Shown here: one piece after another, positions 51,929-63,082 of the stretch
Position numbering within the stretch: position 1 is the first letter of the stretch
How the letters are laid out: each line of letters opens with the position of its first letter
From: Hygrophila difformis
Lineage: Eukaryota > Streptophyta > Magnoliopsida > Lamiales > Acanthaceae
Length of the DNA: 64,000 nucleotides
Reading direction: 5' to 3'
Assembly (NCBI GenBank): GCA_030278955.1
Contig: JAOANR010000004.1
Location: 62,001-126,000, forward strand
Translations under genes and position numbers: made by a program
Notes under the pieces: model-generated
What the model was told of the DNA's origin: nothing
The model's input: the letters and a program-made list of their open reading frames with translations, nothing else
Database searches by the model: none

Positions 51929-52285
51929 AGGGTTTAGGGTTTAGGGTTTAGGGTTTAGGGTTTAAGGTTTAGGGTTTAAGGGTATAGGGTTTAGGTTTTA
52001 AGGGTTTAGGGTTGTAAAAGATGATTATTAAAAAATTATTTAGGATTTAAGGGGTCAGGGTTAATGGCTTTAGGGTTTAAAGTTTTGGTTTAGGGTTTAG
52101 GGTTTAGGGTTTAGGGTTTAGGGTTTAGGTTTAGGGTTTAGGGTTTTAGGTTTAAGGTTTAAGGTTTTAGGTTTAAGGTGCAGGGTTTAGAATTTTATAA
52201 AAAAATTATTTAGGATTTCATGGGTTCAGGGTTTAAGGGTTCAGGGTTTGAAGGGTTCAGGGTTTTAGGGTTAGGGTTTAGGGAT
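51929..52285. repeat. Degenerate telomere-like (TTTAGGG)n block upstream of the Ulp1 gene
   Basis: Repeated TTTAGGG with interruptions (TTTAAGG, GTTCAGGG). It is bordered by unique DNA on both sides, so it is interstitial and not a chromosome end. Confidence 0.88.
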
Positions 52286-52308
52286 TTAATGTAATTTATT
52301 AAATTAGA

Positions 52309-52370
52309 GACTTCGATCGGCCTTTTCCCTCTTCGATCGGTCCGATCGAAGCTTTTAAAAGCCGACCCAA
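52309..52370. promoter_or_regulatory. CTTCGATCGG motif cluster before the Ulp1 gene
   Basis: ACTTCGATCGGCC, CTTCGATCGGTCCGATCGAAG and GCCGACCCAAG lie about 150-200 bp before the start codon. The same motif family forms the MULE ends, so element binding sites and promoter may overlap. Function is inferred; no TATA box stands out. Confidence 0.45.
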
Positions 52371-52514
52371 GCTTTAATTTAAAACACAAGCTGGGCCTCC
52401 CTCACTTCCACTTTCCCTTTCCCATTCTCGACCTAAGCCCTTAAAACGCCGATCGAAGATTTCCCTTTCCCCTTTCGAAATTTTTGTCGTTTTCCGGCCA
52501 ATAATCCACCGGAG

Positions 52515-55500
52515 ATGGAAGATCCGACGGCGGAGGAGATGGGAGACGCGGTGATTGACGAAGGGTTGGCTCTAGTGCCCGTCGAGGAAGCGAGTGGAGT
52601 GGCGCCGCCCTCGCCACGGCCGTCGTCACCCCCGCACGCCGCTCCTGCGGCCGCCGGCCGCCAGCCCCGCCCCCCTTCCGGCACCGACGCTGTTCGGGTA
52701 AGTATTTCCCATCCCCACCCCTAACCCGCCGTCCCCACCCCCAACACGCCTTCCCCACCCCCAACCCGCCATGTCTGCTCTGCTCCACGTTTCCTCTCTT
52801 TTTTTTTTTTTTTTTATAAATTAAATGCATATGTTTAAATTGATTATGTTTTTAATTTGCAATTTAAATGCATATTTCCCATTACAATATTTATTTAAAT
52901 TTGTGTACGATTTCTTAGGGTTTCGTAAACTTGAGTGTTTAGTATGTTCGGATGTGGATTGTCTATTTTGGATGTATAATTTGTTAGATGTGTTGAATTT
53001 TTAAATTTATTTGGTAATTTGGATGTACGATTTAGATGTATTAGATGTGTTGAATTTTGTTGAATTTATTTGGTAATTTAGATGTATTAGATGTGTTGAA
53101 TTTTTGAATTTATTTGGTAAATTTGGATGTGCGATTTCTTAGGGTTCGTAAACTTGAGTATAATTTTGCGAATTGTTGTATTTGGGTATATGAAGTTATT
53201 TGCTAATTTATTGTGTATTTGGGTATAAATTATGGTGTTTAGGGTTTAGGGTATAGGGTTTAGGTTATAGGGTTTAAAAAATTTTTTCATAAAGCTTTGA
53301 TAAAAATTATAAATAAAAAATACTATTTATTTTAAAGTTTAAAAAAAAATTAATTTTTAAGGGTTTAGGGTTAAGGGTATAGGGTTTAGGGTTTAGGGTT
53401 TAGGTTTAAAAAAATTATCCATAAAGATTTGATAAAAATTATAAATAAAAAATACTATTTATTTTAAAGTTTATAAAAAAATTAATTTTTAAGGGTTTAG
53501 GGTTAAGGGTATAGGGTTTAGGGTTTAGGGTTTAGGTTTAAAAAAATTATCCATAAAGATTTGATAAAAATTATAAATAAAAAATACTATTTATTTTAAA
53601 GTTTATAAAAAAATTAATTTTTAAGGGTTTAGGGTTAAGGGTATAGGGTTTAGGGTTTAGGTTTAAAAAAATTATCCATAAAGATTTGATAAAAATTATA
53701 AATAAAAAATACTATTTATTTTAAAGTTTATAAAAAAAATTAATTTTTAAGGGTTTAGGGTTAAGGGTATAGGGTATAGGGTTTAGGGTTTAGGTTTAAA
53801 AAAATTATCCATAAAGATTTGATAAAAATTATAAATAAAAAATACTATTTATTTTAAAGTTTAAAAAAAAATTAATTTTTAAGGGTTTAGGGTTAAGGGT
53901 ATAGGGTTTAGGGTTTAGGGTTTAGGTTTAAAAAAATTATCCATAAAGATTTGATAAAAATTATAAATAAAAAATACTATTTATTTTAAAGTTTTAAAAA
54001 AAATTAATTTTTAAGGGTTTAGGGTTAAGGGTATAGGGTTTAGGGTTTAGAGTTTAGGGTTTAGGTTTAAAAAAATTATCCATAAAGATTTGATAAAAAT
54101 TATAAATAAAAAATACTATTTATTTTAAAGTTTTAAAAAAAATTAATTTTTAAGGGTTTAGGGTTAAGGGTATAGGGTTTAGGGTTTAGGGTTTAGGTTT
54201 AAAAAAATTATCCATAAAGATTTGATAAAAATTATAAATAAAAAATACTATTTATTTTAAAGTTTAAAAAAAAATTAATTTTTAAGGGTTTAGGGTTAAG
54301 GGTATAGGGTTTAGGGTTTAGGGTTTAGGTTTAAAAAAATTATCCATAAAGATTTGATAAAAATTATAAATAAAAAATACTATTTATTTTAATGTTTAAA
54401 AAAAAATTAATTTTTAATGGTTTAGGGTTAAGGGTATAGGGTTTAGGTTTAAAAAAATTATCCATAAAGATTTGATAAAAATTATAAATAAAAAATACTA
54501 TTTATTTTAAAGTTTAAAAAATAAATTAATTTTTAAGGGTTTAGGGTTAAGGGTTTAGGGTTTAGGGTATAGGGTTTAGGGTTTAGGGTTTAGGTTTAAA
54601 AAAATTATCCATAAAGATTTGATAAAAATTATAAATAAAAAATACTATTTATTTTAAAGTTTAAAAAAAATTAATTTTTAAGGGTTTAGGGTTAAGGGTA
54701 TAGGGTTTAGGGTTTAGGGTTTAGGTTTAAAAAAATTATCCATAAAGATTTGATATAAATTATAAATAAAAAATACTATTTATTTTAAAGTTTAAAAAAA
54801 ATTAATTTTTAAGGGTTTAGGGTTAAGGGTATAGGGTTTAGGGTTTAGGGTTTAGGTTTAAAAAAATTATCCATAAAGATTTGATAAAAATTATAAATAA
54901 AAAATACTATTTATTTTAAAGTTTTAAAAAAAATTAATTTTTAAGGGTTTAGGGTTAAGGGTATAGGGTTTAGGGTTTAGGGTTTAGGTTTAAAAAAATT
55001 ATCCATAAAGATTTGATAAAAATTATAAATAAAAAATACTATTTATTTTAAAGTTTAAAAAAAATTAATTTTTAAGGGTTTAGGGTTAAGGGTTTAGGGT
55101 TTAGGGTATAGGGTTTAGGGTTTAGGGTTTAGGTTTAAAAAAATTATCCATAAAGATTTGATAAAAATTATAAATAAAAAATACTATTTATTTTAAAGTT
55201 TAAAAAATAAATTAATTTTTAAGGGTTTAGGGTTAAGGGTTTAGGGTTTAGGGTTTAGGGTTGTGGGATTATAGAAATTATCCATAAAGTTTTAATAAAA
55301 ATTATAAATAAAAATTACTATTTATGCGGGAGTTTTAAAAAAAAATTAATTTTTAAGGGTTTAGGGTTTAGGGAGATTAAAAATACTATTTATTTGACCT
55401 TATATAATTTTAAACCACAGGGAGATTGGTGGTTTGTTCGGCCCGAGGGACAGGGTTGCGCCCCTCACCTTATTATGTACTTTAGAGGCCTAGTTCTTCC

Positions 55501-58500
55501 GATCATAGTGCATGAGTTGCAGGAGACTGACCCGGATGGATTAGCGGAGCTCCGGGCTTCATGTTTTTCATATCTATACAGAGGAGCGACTCACGAGAGG
55601 GGGCCGCATTGGTCTGATAGCGTTATGGCGGCTCAGGCCATGGCCGAGATTTTACACCGTGAGGTGGCGTTCCGCTTCCCTGCCGATGGTGAGGAGTGGG
55701 GTGAGGACGATGCTGTCTGGTTTTTTATATGCGGGCGATTTGTGCGATACGGACGGCAGGAGCACGCTTTGATTACTGGTTTGCGGTATGGCCGGTCTGA
55801 GTTCCAGCTATACTCGGACGATGGTCCCCCAGCCGGGAGCTTATTTTCGAGGTACCAGGCCGTTCTCGCGAGCGCCTCCGCGGATAGGATCCGTACAGCC
55901 TTTAGGGACGGGCATTTTCGTACGACACCTGGCGACGGCTTGAAAGTCGCTAGGGTTTTGACAGCCTTCTATCTCGTTCTCGGGCACGATGGGCACAGTC
56001 GTGGTCCGGAGCCATGGATGTGGCGGTTGGCGGAGGACCGGGATGCTTGGGAGGCATTTCCGTGGGGTTTGATTAGCTGGCAGGTGTCACGACATGGCTT
56101 CAGGCGTCTCCTCACCGCGACCAAGCCTGATGGCCCAGTGCACTTCTACGGCCATGCATTGGCATTTATGGTACGCTACTGTCACACCACATATTATAAA
56201 TGTTTTCATTTGCACTGGTCTAATGATTTACCTGACGTAATTGGTTCGTGATCTCTGCAGGTCTGGGTCTGCGAGGCCGTCCCAGAAATGATGAAGATTT
56301 ATTGCAAGGAGAGATTGGGGGACCCGACGGAGTACCGCCCCAGGATTGTACAGTACCTATTCAAGAGGGTGACGAAGGCCCGAGATTGGCGAGCGTTTTT
56401 CGATCAGACGGTTAGTGGGCATGTACTTCGTTATCTCGTTGACATTTCGTATACTAACAATATTGTTTTGATTGTGTATACAGTGGGAGTGTTTTGAGAC
56501 ACTTACACCCCCGAGGTGGAGTCGAGGGAGCCCTATATGGCAGACCTTGATGTTGAGATCCCACCCGGATTAAGGTGGGTGCGAAAAGACGATCGAAAGA
56601 AGGGTCGCAAGCGGAAGACGGGCGACGGGGATGCTCCGGTGGTGGACGAGGCAGTGGAGGAGGCCGAGCCGACAGTTGACATTGATCAGGGTGGCAGCGG
56701 CGCTGAGGCACCGAGTCGGCCCACCCAGCGCCCGCGCACGGATACACCCAGCGCCGATGCAGAGCCGAGCTCCCACCCAGTGCCTCCGGATTTTGAGACC
56801 ATTATGGCCCGTCTACTGGAGGGTTACGAGCGGCGCACCGCGGACATGATCGCAGCGTGTGATCGACGGACAGCGCAGACGGTCGCGGAGGGGGTGCGAC
56901 AGATTGCGGACATGGTCGCCGCGACGGAGCAGCGGCTTATGCAGGAGATTCACCGCCAGCAGGAGGCCACGAGATTGGTGGTGGCGGCGGAGGTCAGGGC
57001 CGTACTCCAGCGGAGCCACATCCGGACGCCAGATGTGGGCAGAGCTGGCATGTCGGGTAGCAGGGAGGCGGGGGTGACTCCTGGAGTACGTGCGGGTGCT
57101 GCATCGGGGGCAGATCAGGCCCGCGCTACGAGAGAGTTCTCGGGAGTGCGAGCGGCCATGCCGCACGTGTTCTCGGATTCACAGGATGCTTCCGGATCTG
57201 ATCATGCCGCCGACGCCGAGCAGCGTACACCTCAGTCCGGCCATGATGAGGCGACTCCATCCGGCACAGGTAATTATATTTATTCTTGCTAATTTACTAT
57301 CATACTGCAGACGAGTTAATATTTGAGATTTGTTGAATGATGTTGTGACTACATATTCGCAGGTTTTACGTCACCACCTCCCAGTGCGCCTACTGTGCAT
57401 CCGAGTTGCGACGTCACAGCTGCAGGTATTTTACTGGCATTTATGGGATTTATTTAGCACATCCGGATTGATTCTTGGTATTTTATTTATGATTCACTAA
57501 AATTTTTTTTCAGGATCTGTTACACCACACTTAAGCATACCTCCACTGTCCACTGACCCGACACCTTCCTCCACCACAGCTGCAGGTATTTTGCTGTTGT
57601 TTAGTTTAAAGTTTGATTGTGTACTTATTCTGCTTATAGAATAATTGTTATTTTTTAAACCCATATGTAATTTCCCAGATTATGTTACACCACCGCCACG
57701 GGTGCAGCCACCGTCCACGCTGCATCCAAGTTCCTCCACTGTCCACTTAGCGGGTATGTTTTCGGTTTTTTGTACATACATTTTAATTGTTTATTATTTT
57801 CCCTGATGAGGATATTTGCGTAGGAGGTTCCGGACATACGGACCCCGCCGAGTACCGCACTAGACGGGAGCGACAGGAGTCTCAGGCGCTTAGAAGCCCG
57901 TTCACCACCAGGCTTGATCGACCGCGAGGGCGAGCTGGGAAAGAGTTGTTCAACACTTATCTGGAGCAGGGCGGATATAGGTAATTTTGTAACCAGTTAA
58001 ATTAATAGTGCACCTCACTACGGGAATATGAATCATGTGTACTTCTAATGCAGTGTAAACGTCGGGGCGATGTTGTCTGTTACCCATCATTTTTTCAAGT
58101 CATGGTGCACCACCACCTACCACCTGGAAGACGAGGTAAATTTGCTTTTCGTTTCTCTATTGGGCGTGTGCGTAAAACAAGACTTTTTAAGTTCATATCT
58201 ACTCAGTCCAAACTACATTTATTGTTGCAGCAATTAGATGCGTACCTTGGGATTCTACATTTCAAGCCCGAGATCTTCGGTGGCCGGGTGCGACAGGATA
58301 GGCAGATAGGCTTCGTCGATGCAAAATTTCTGGTTAGGTTCATAATTTTGTCTTCGAATGTATATGTATTATATTTATTATATTTATAATTGACTGACCG
58401 CAATTCTATTCTTAAACTAGACTCACCTTATCCATAACTGCTGGGACGAGTTCGATAAGGTGCCACATTTTGATGATAAGTCTGTGGAGCGATACCGGCA

Positions 58501-59193
58501 GTATGTTGCGGGGCAGAGGCCCTCATGGGGCAAACCTAGGCCGTGGTGGACACTTGACGAGGTTCGTGTTAATAACAACCGAACTTATTTATTTTTTCAA
58601 TTTAGCGTATCTATCGACAATTTAATTGTTGATTTTTAAACAGTTGGTGTGCCCGTGGAACGTTCGAAAGCACTGGGTTATCGTTCGATTTTCACTGAGG
58701 GAGCAGTGCATCTACCTCCATGATGGTCTGTTACCGCCGAGGGCCCTTACAGATCCGATTAAGGAGAAGTTAAAGGAGTCGCACAAAGAGGACCTCCTGC
58801 CATTCAGGACACTATTTCCGGCGCTACTGCAGGTTGGCGGATACCACCGACATAGACCGGATGAGCCTACTGTACAGCAGTGGCCACTAGGTCGACCGCA
58901 GGACAGCACAGTTTTACCCCAGGATGATAGGTATTTTATTGGTTTTTTATTTTATGCCTCATTGTTGTATAATTATTGCTTTTGTAGTTTTGTTTAATTT
59001 AAAGACTAACTGCAACAGCTCCTCTTGCGGCCCGTTGGCTCTTCTCACTGCATATTGTTTCCGCATGTGTACCTTCCCCCGTCTGGGCGTGAAACTGGAC
59101 ATCAGAGTTATTCGTTTCGAGCAGGCGTATGGAGTGTGGCGTTTCAGCTTGGACGCCTCCGCGGACGAGTTCTATGAGGGCGCTCTATTATGA
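52515..59193 (+). CDS. DUF1985-Ulp1 (C48-like) cysteine protease gene of a KI-type MULE, 13 exons
   Basis: Model: 52515-52697, 55421-56170, 56261-56410, 56484-57269, 57363-57425, 57514-57585, 57679-57753, 57824-57980, 58054-58135, 58231-58332, 58421-58561, 58644-58930, 59019-59193; every intron is GT-AG and phases agree except at one point. The product is about 1007 residues. DUF1985 covers about residues 70-360 (ICGRFVRYGRQEHALITGL near 163, then ALAFM joined to VWVCEAVPE). A basic KKGRKRK patch, a helical middle region and a Pro/Ser/Thr linker follow. The C-terminal Ulp1 domain has His864 (RKHWVIV), Asp881 (YLHDG), Gln947 and Cys953 (SSSCGP), the full SUMO-protease set with normal spacing. 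Near 56508-56512 (CCCCC) the frame changes by one base: either a missing C, or use of a weaker acceptor at 56514-56515 that restores phase. SUMO as substrate is inferred. Confidence 0.85.
52698..55420 (+). other. Intron 1 of the Ulp1 gene (2.7 kb)
   Basis: Donor GTAAGT at 52698 and acceptor CCACAG ending at 55420 join codons in phase 0. The first 530 bp are AT-rich with short repeats of a GATGTATTAGATGTGTTGAA type; the rest is the telomere-like array listed separately. No exon could be recognised inside. Confidence 0.75.
53232..55375. repeat. About 130-bp tandem repeat with embedded TTTAGGG runs
   Basis: About 15 copies of a unit of roughly 123-148 bp: a telomere-like stretch (GGGTTTAGGGTTAAGGGTAT and further TTTAGGG), then a constant AT-rich part containing ATCCATAAAGATTTGATA and AAAATACTATTTATTTTAAA. 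Copies begin near 53230 and end diverged near 55370. The whole array lies inside intron 1. Confidence 0.9.
57363..57753 (+). other. Three tandem-duplicated linker exons (63, 72 and 75 nt)
   Basis: Exons 57363-57425, 57514-57585 and 57679-57753 are all phase 1 to phase 1, so each can be lost or gained without shifting the frame. Each encodes a similar short segment, G-F/S/Y-x-T/S-P-P/H followed by Pro/Ser/Thr. The first two share the 18 nt CACAGCTGCAGGTATTTT across the exon-intron border, which points to duplication of exon plus flanking intron. Confidence 0.7.
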
Positions 59194-59410
59194 TCTGATA
59201 TATATAGTTCCATATTTTCGTATTTTGTGATTATTAAGCGATGTAGTATTACATTCTATTTCATGGTATGATATGATCTATATATTGCTATATGATAACA
59301 CAGATATGAATAACAACTGCATTATAACCAATATTCAAATAGATCCAGACGAGTTCTTCCCACAGTTATTCAAATGATCTATATATTGCCATATGATTAC
59401 ACATTTCCAA
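59194..59410. other. Convergent intergenic spacer between the two MULE genes
   Basis: 217 bp of AT-rich DNA between the two stop codons. Both 3' UTRs and polyadenylation sites must lie here or overlap the neighbouring gene, so complementary transcripts are likely if both are expressed. Confidence 0.6.
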
Positions 59411-62255
59411 TTATTCGGATAGGTCAGAATCTTCCCACTGCTGATTGGCATCATTCAAATTGGGGATTTCCACAACACTGGGCATTTGACACCGTTTCAC
59501 CGTGTGCCCTTCCTCACCGCAACGACTACACCTTTTCTTCCTGCGTTGACGTGGTTGAGATGGTCCAGGAATGTCATTTGGATCGACTGGTTGTGTGCAC
59601 CTTCTCTCTTTGTGCCCGAACTCACCACACCTACGACATCGCTGACGCCTTCCGGCACGCGAAGCTTTCTCGGTGGCGGATGGAATCCTGCTCTGTTTCG
59701 GTCGTCCTGCTTGCCTTGGGCATTTTGGTGTACCGCATTTTACGTCTGCTATTTCTTTAGGTATTTGCCAAACATCAGGGTGTTCCATTGGAAAGACACG
59801 CTCGCCCCACGCAGCAAGTAGTGTATCACGCGTGTAAAAGGATGGCACGTAGTAGTTCAACTCCCCTCTAAAGGACCTGTACATAAAAAAATTGATAATT
59901 CCAAGCCAACATCGGACAAGACAAATTCGATAAGAAGTTGTAATATCTAACTTATACTTGATTGTGGCAACACCGTGGGCGCACGGGATGAGCATGGTCT
60001 GGAACGAAATGCACGTACACGTCCGATCAATGCCAAGGTCCACCACGTACGTCTTATTGTTTTGTTTCACGTGATACACATTTGGGTGGTTCGTTGCCTT
60101 GACAGGTAGCTTATCCCCCATTTCCCTCGCTTTTAGTAAACATTCGTTCGCCCATTCTGTAAGATGACCGGTGGTAAGTGCTGCCTGATTGTGCCTCTTC
60201 GTGAACCATTCACTCTGAACGGCACGGATAACCTCGAATAGGGAGCAAATTGGTAGCTTCCTTGCCCACCGGAGCCGGCGGTTCATGCTCTCTACGATGT
60301 TCGTCGTCATCATGTCGTAGCGACGAACGACGCAACGCACACGAGCCCACTTCTCCTGTCCGATAACGTCCACAAGGTAGTGATACGCGCCAGGATAATG
60401 ATCTTTCAACGTCTTCATATGTTGCTCGTACTCGGAGTTCTTGAAGGCATAGGCGGCTGCGGTGAATGTGTCGACCGCTGACTTCCCTCCGTGCTTTAAT
60501 ATTTTCTATGAGAGGTGCACACAACACATAACGTGATGTGCCGTCGGCATGGCTTCATAAACTGCTCTCCTTATTGCCGGAGAACCATCGGAAACTACAA
60601 GCACATCGTCAGGAATGTCAAGGGCCCGTCTCAACTGCAGAAGAAACCATCTCCAGGATGGGACCGACTCGACTGCCCCTACACCGAAAGCCAGTGGGTA
60701 AATCATATTGTTGCCATCCTTCGTCACGGCCGCGAATAAGACACCCTTGTAAGATCCTTTCAAGTGTGTGCCGTCTATTACAATGAACGGCCGCATATGA
60801 TTCCATCCTTTAATGGAAGCACCAACCGCGAAGAAAGCATATTTGAAACGACCCTTTCTGTCCAACATGTAATCTGTAACAGTTCCCGGGTTCTGCTGCT
60901 CCAGCATGTATAGGAATGATGGAACCATCTGGAACGAGGTGTCGTGGTCCCCGAACAGCGATGCTATTGCGTGTGCCCTAACTTTTCTAGCTAGGGCTAC
61001 CGACACAGTGACGCCCCTCTTCTTCAACGTAGCCTGAACTTGTACAGGTGACAGCGTGCTCTCATCGAGCACTATTTCATCTCCGAGGAAGGTACCCAAA
61101 TATCTGGATGGGATTGTGTTGGGTGGAGGACGGTCTGGATTCATCACGCAGGTATGTGGAATTAACTTGTACACAACCCACGTCGATCCACTGCCTCGCG
61201 CACGCATCTTAAATTCACAATCTTCCTCACGACAACACACCCAGTACTTGTGCGGCTCTGACTTAACCGTCTTCATGCCAGCTCTCTGATCCACCAAATA
61301 CTCAACGAGCTTCTCCTTCAGCCTCTCTTTAGTCCCAAAAACTGACCCACGCGCTAGGATTCTATCAACCGAATCGTACATGTACGGATCCACGTCTCGC
61401 TCGGGCAGATCAAAATGCGGTCGCGGCAGATTCCACATTCCGCTAGTCATGTCGGGTACAACGAACGCTTCTTCAGTATTTCGCCAAAACGGATTCTGCT
61501 CTCCATGCAACCCCCGCCCTCCACGCGTCTTTCTACCATTATTTTTGTTGTGTATGTCCCAAAAAATTTGGGCATATTTCTCAATCTTTCTCGTACTGAA
61601 TGACCGAGACCCTTCTTCCTCTCCGTAGTCTGGGTCGTCCGACTCATCCGACTCGGCCGACTCGTCCGACTCGTCCGACTCATCGTCCATCGAAGATCGC
61701 CATTCTTCCTCTTCACTCTCCTCTTCACTCTCCTCTACCTGCTCCTCCTCTTCGGCGCCATCTTCTCCGATGCGCTCCCCTTCATTGGACTCCGGAGGTG
61801 GGATGTTTCCTGCTTGACCTGCATTCCCCTGCCTGTATTCATCTCCATACATGTTACTCCATCCTGCGTGCCCACTCGTATATTCGGGTACATTTCCCAT
61901 GTTGCTTGCCCCATACGCATTCTCCCCTCCGTTCCAAAACTCGCTGTTGTTTGCACCAACGTTCGGGTAATTGTAAAAATTATGCATCGGTTGTTGCCCG
62001 AATATCGCCTCTGTCCAGCTTCCCGGCTGTGGAACGAATGGATAATTGAATTGTTCGTTATAATTTGTAGACGGTTGTGGAACGTCTGTACCTAAAAAAA
62101 TTATTCAACACGTATTAATACTCATTAACATGTAATGGCACCTCCCAAATAATCGAAATTAATCCCATATAGAAAAGCTTACGGTTCATGTCTTCCAGAT
62201 CTCTATTACCAGTGGTGGAATCGCCCTCGAACCAATTGGACCCGAACCAAGACAT
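59411..62255 (-). CDS. MULE transposase (MURA-like), one in-frame amber codon
   Basis: Model: complement of 59411-59876, 59958-62091 and 62183-62255. The small first exon (MSWFGSNWFEGD) and the 91-bp and 81-bp GT-AG introns join in frame, giving about 890 codons. Order: Asn/Gly/Tyr-rich N-terminus; strongly acidic Glu/Ser/Asp region (about 137-184); MuDR DNA-binding zinc region (about 275-344, CCREEDC then PHTC). The MULE catalytic core has IDGTHLKG (Asp464) and VVSDGSP (Asp526). A SWIM zinc finger (CTCISFQTMLIPCAH, about 716-730) and two CCHC knuckles (about 816 and 852) follow. It cuts and rejoins the MULE ends in the nucleus. Codon 553 at 60506-60508 is TAG; the frame continues cleanly as KILKHGGKSAVDTF, so it is a single nonsense change inside the catalytic domain. 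This copy probably makes no full transposase. Confidence 0.88.
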
Positions 62256-62967
62256 TGTTCCGTCTCAAATAATACACCTGTCAGCAATTTGATTCACAAA
62301 ACTACTTTTAATAACAATAATCTAACAATAACTGTATACATTTGTTATTTTATTATACCAAAATTTTTTAATATAAAGAAAAATGCTTATAATTACTTTA
62401 GCATTTCTAAGTACAAATAACAACAATTTTCATCTAATTAACTACAAACTAAATTAATCACCGTTTAATTTACTAAATTTAAACTTAATTAACCTACAAA
62501 TTAAATTAAAATGCAAACAGAAAACTTTACTAACATTTGTGGTACATATATCATCGCATCTACACTTCTTAAAACAAAAACTTTAGAGTATATTTCAAAA
62601 CATAAACAAAAATAAACACTTATTAATTATAAAAATAATTGACCATAACTTACGCAATATAAACTTATAGACTTACGAGTTATGGAAAATGACACAAGAT
62701 CCGGGCCTTTAAGAACCACAGTAGGAATTCCAAGAAGCACAAAATATATTATCTAATTTGCAACTTGAAGAAAGTAGTGGAGCAAAGAAAGAGATGAAGC
62801 TTTCGTTTGTGAATCTAGATCTGAGATGCAACTTGAAGTATGTTATTTGAGCTGTCCACCAATAATTGAGCTGTCCGCAGCTGTCCACCAATAATTGCGC
62901 TTCGATCGGCTATTTAAACCTTCGATCGGCCCGATCGAACTGCTCAAATTGATGATCGAAGTAAAAC
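62256..62967. other. Upstream region of the transposase gene
   Basis: AT-rich, without coding frames. It should hold the transposase promoter, reading toward the left. I cannot point to a specific TATA box. CTTCGATCGG motifs begin at about 62898. Confidence 0.5.
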
Positions 62968-63044
62968 AGCTTCGGTCGGCTATATTGGAGCTTCGGTCGG
63001 TGATTATATCACCGACCGAAGCTCCAATATAGCCGACCGAAGCT
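62968..63044. repeat. MULE right subterminal palindrome, 37-bp arms
   Basis: 62968-63004 is the exact complement of 63008-63044 around TAT. Each arm contains two CTTCGGTCGG motifs separated by CTATATTGGAG, so four copies face one another. Confidence 0.95.
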
Positions 63045-63082
63045 TCTTAATTATGTTTAATTACGTTAATCAACTATCTGAA

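Noticed and set aside
51929..55375. Chromosome end (true telomere)
   Set aside because: The TTTAGGG runs are degenerate, mixed with an AT-rich constant part, and flanked on both sides by genes and repeats of the MULE.
59374..59821. Plus-strand frames over the transposase zinc-knuckle region
   Set aside because: They are antisense shadows; the minus-strand frame has two CCHC knuckles and a SWIM finger.
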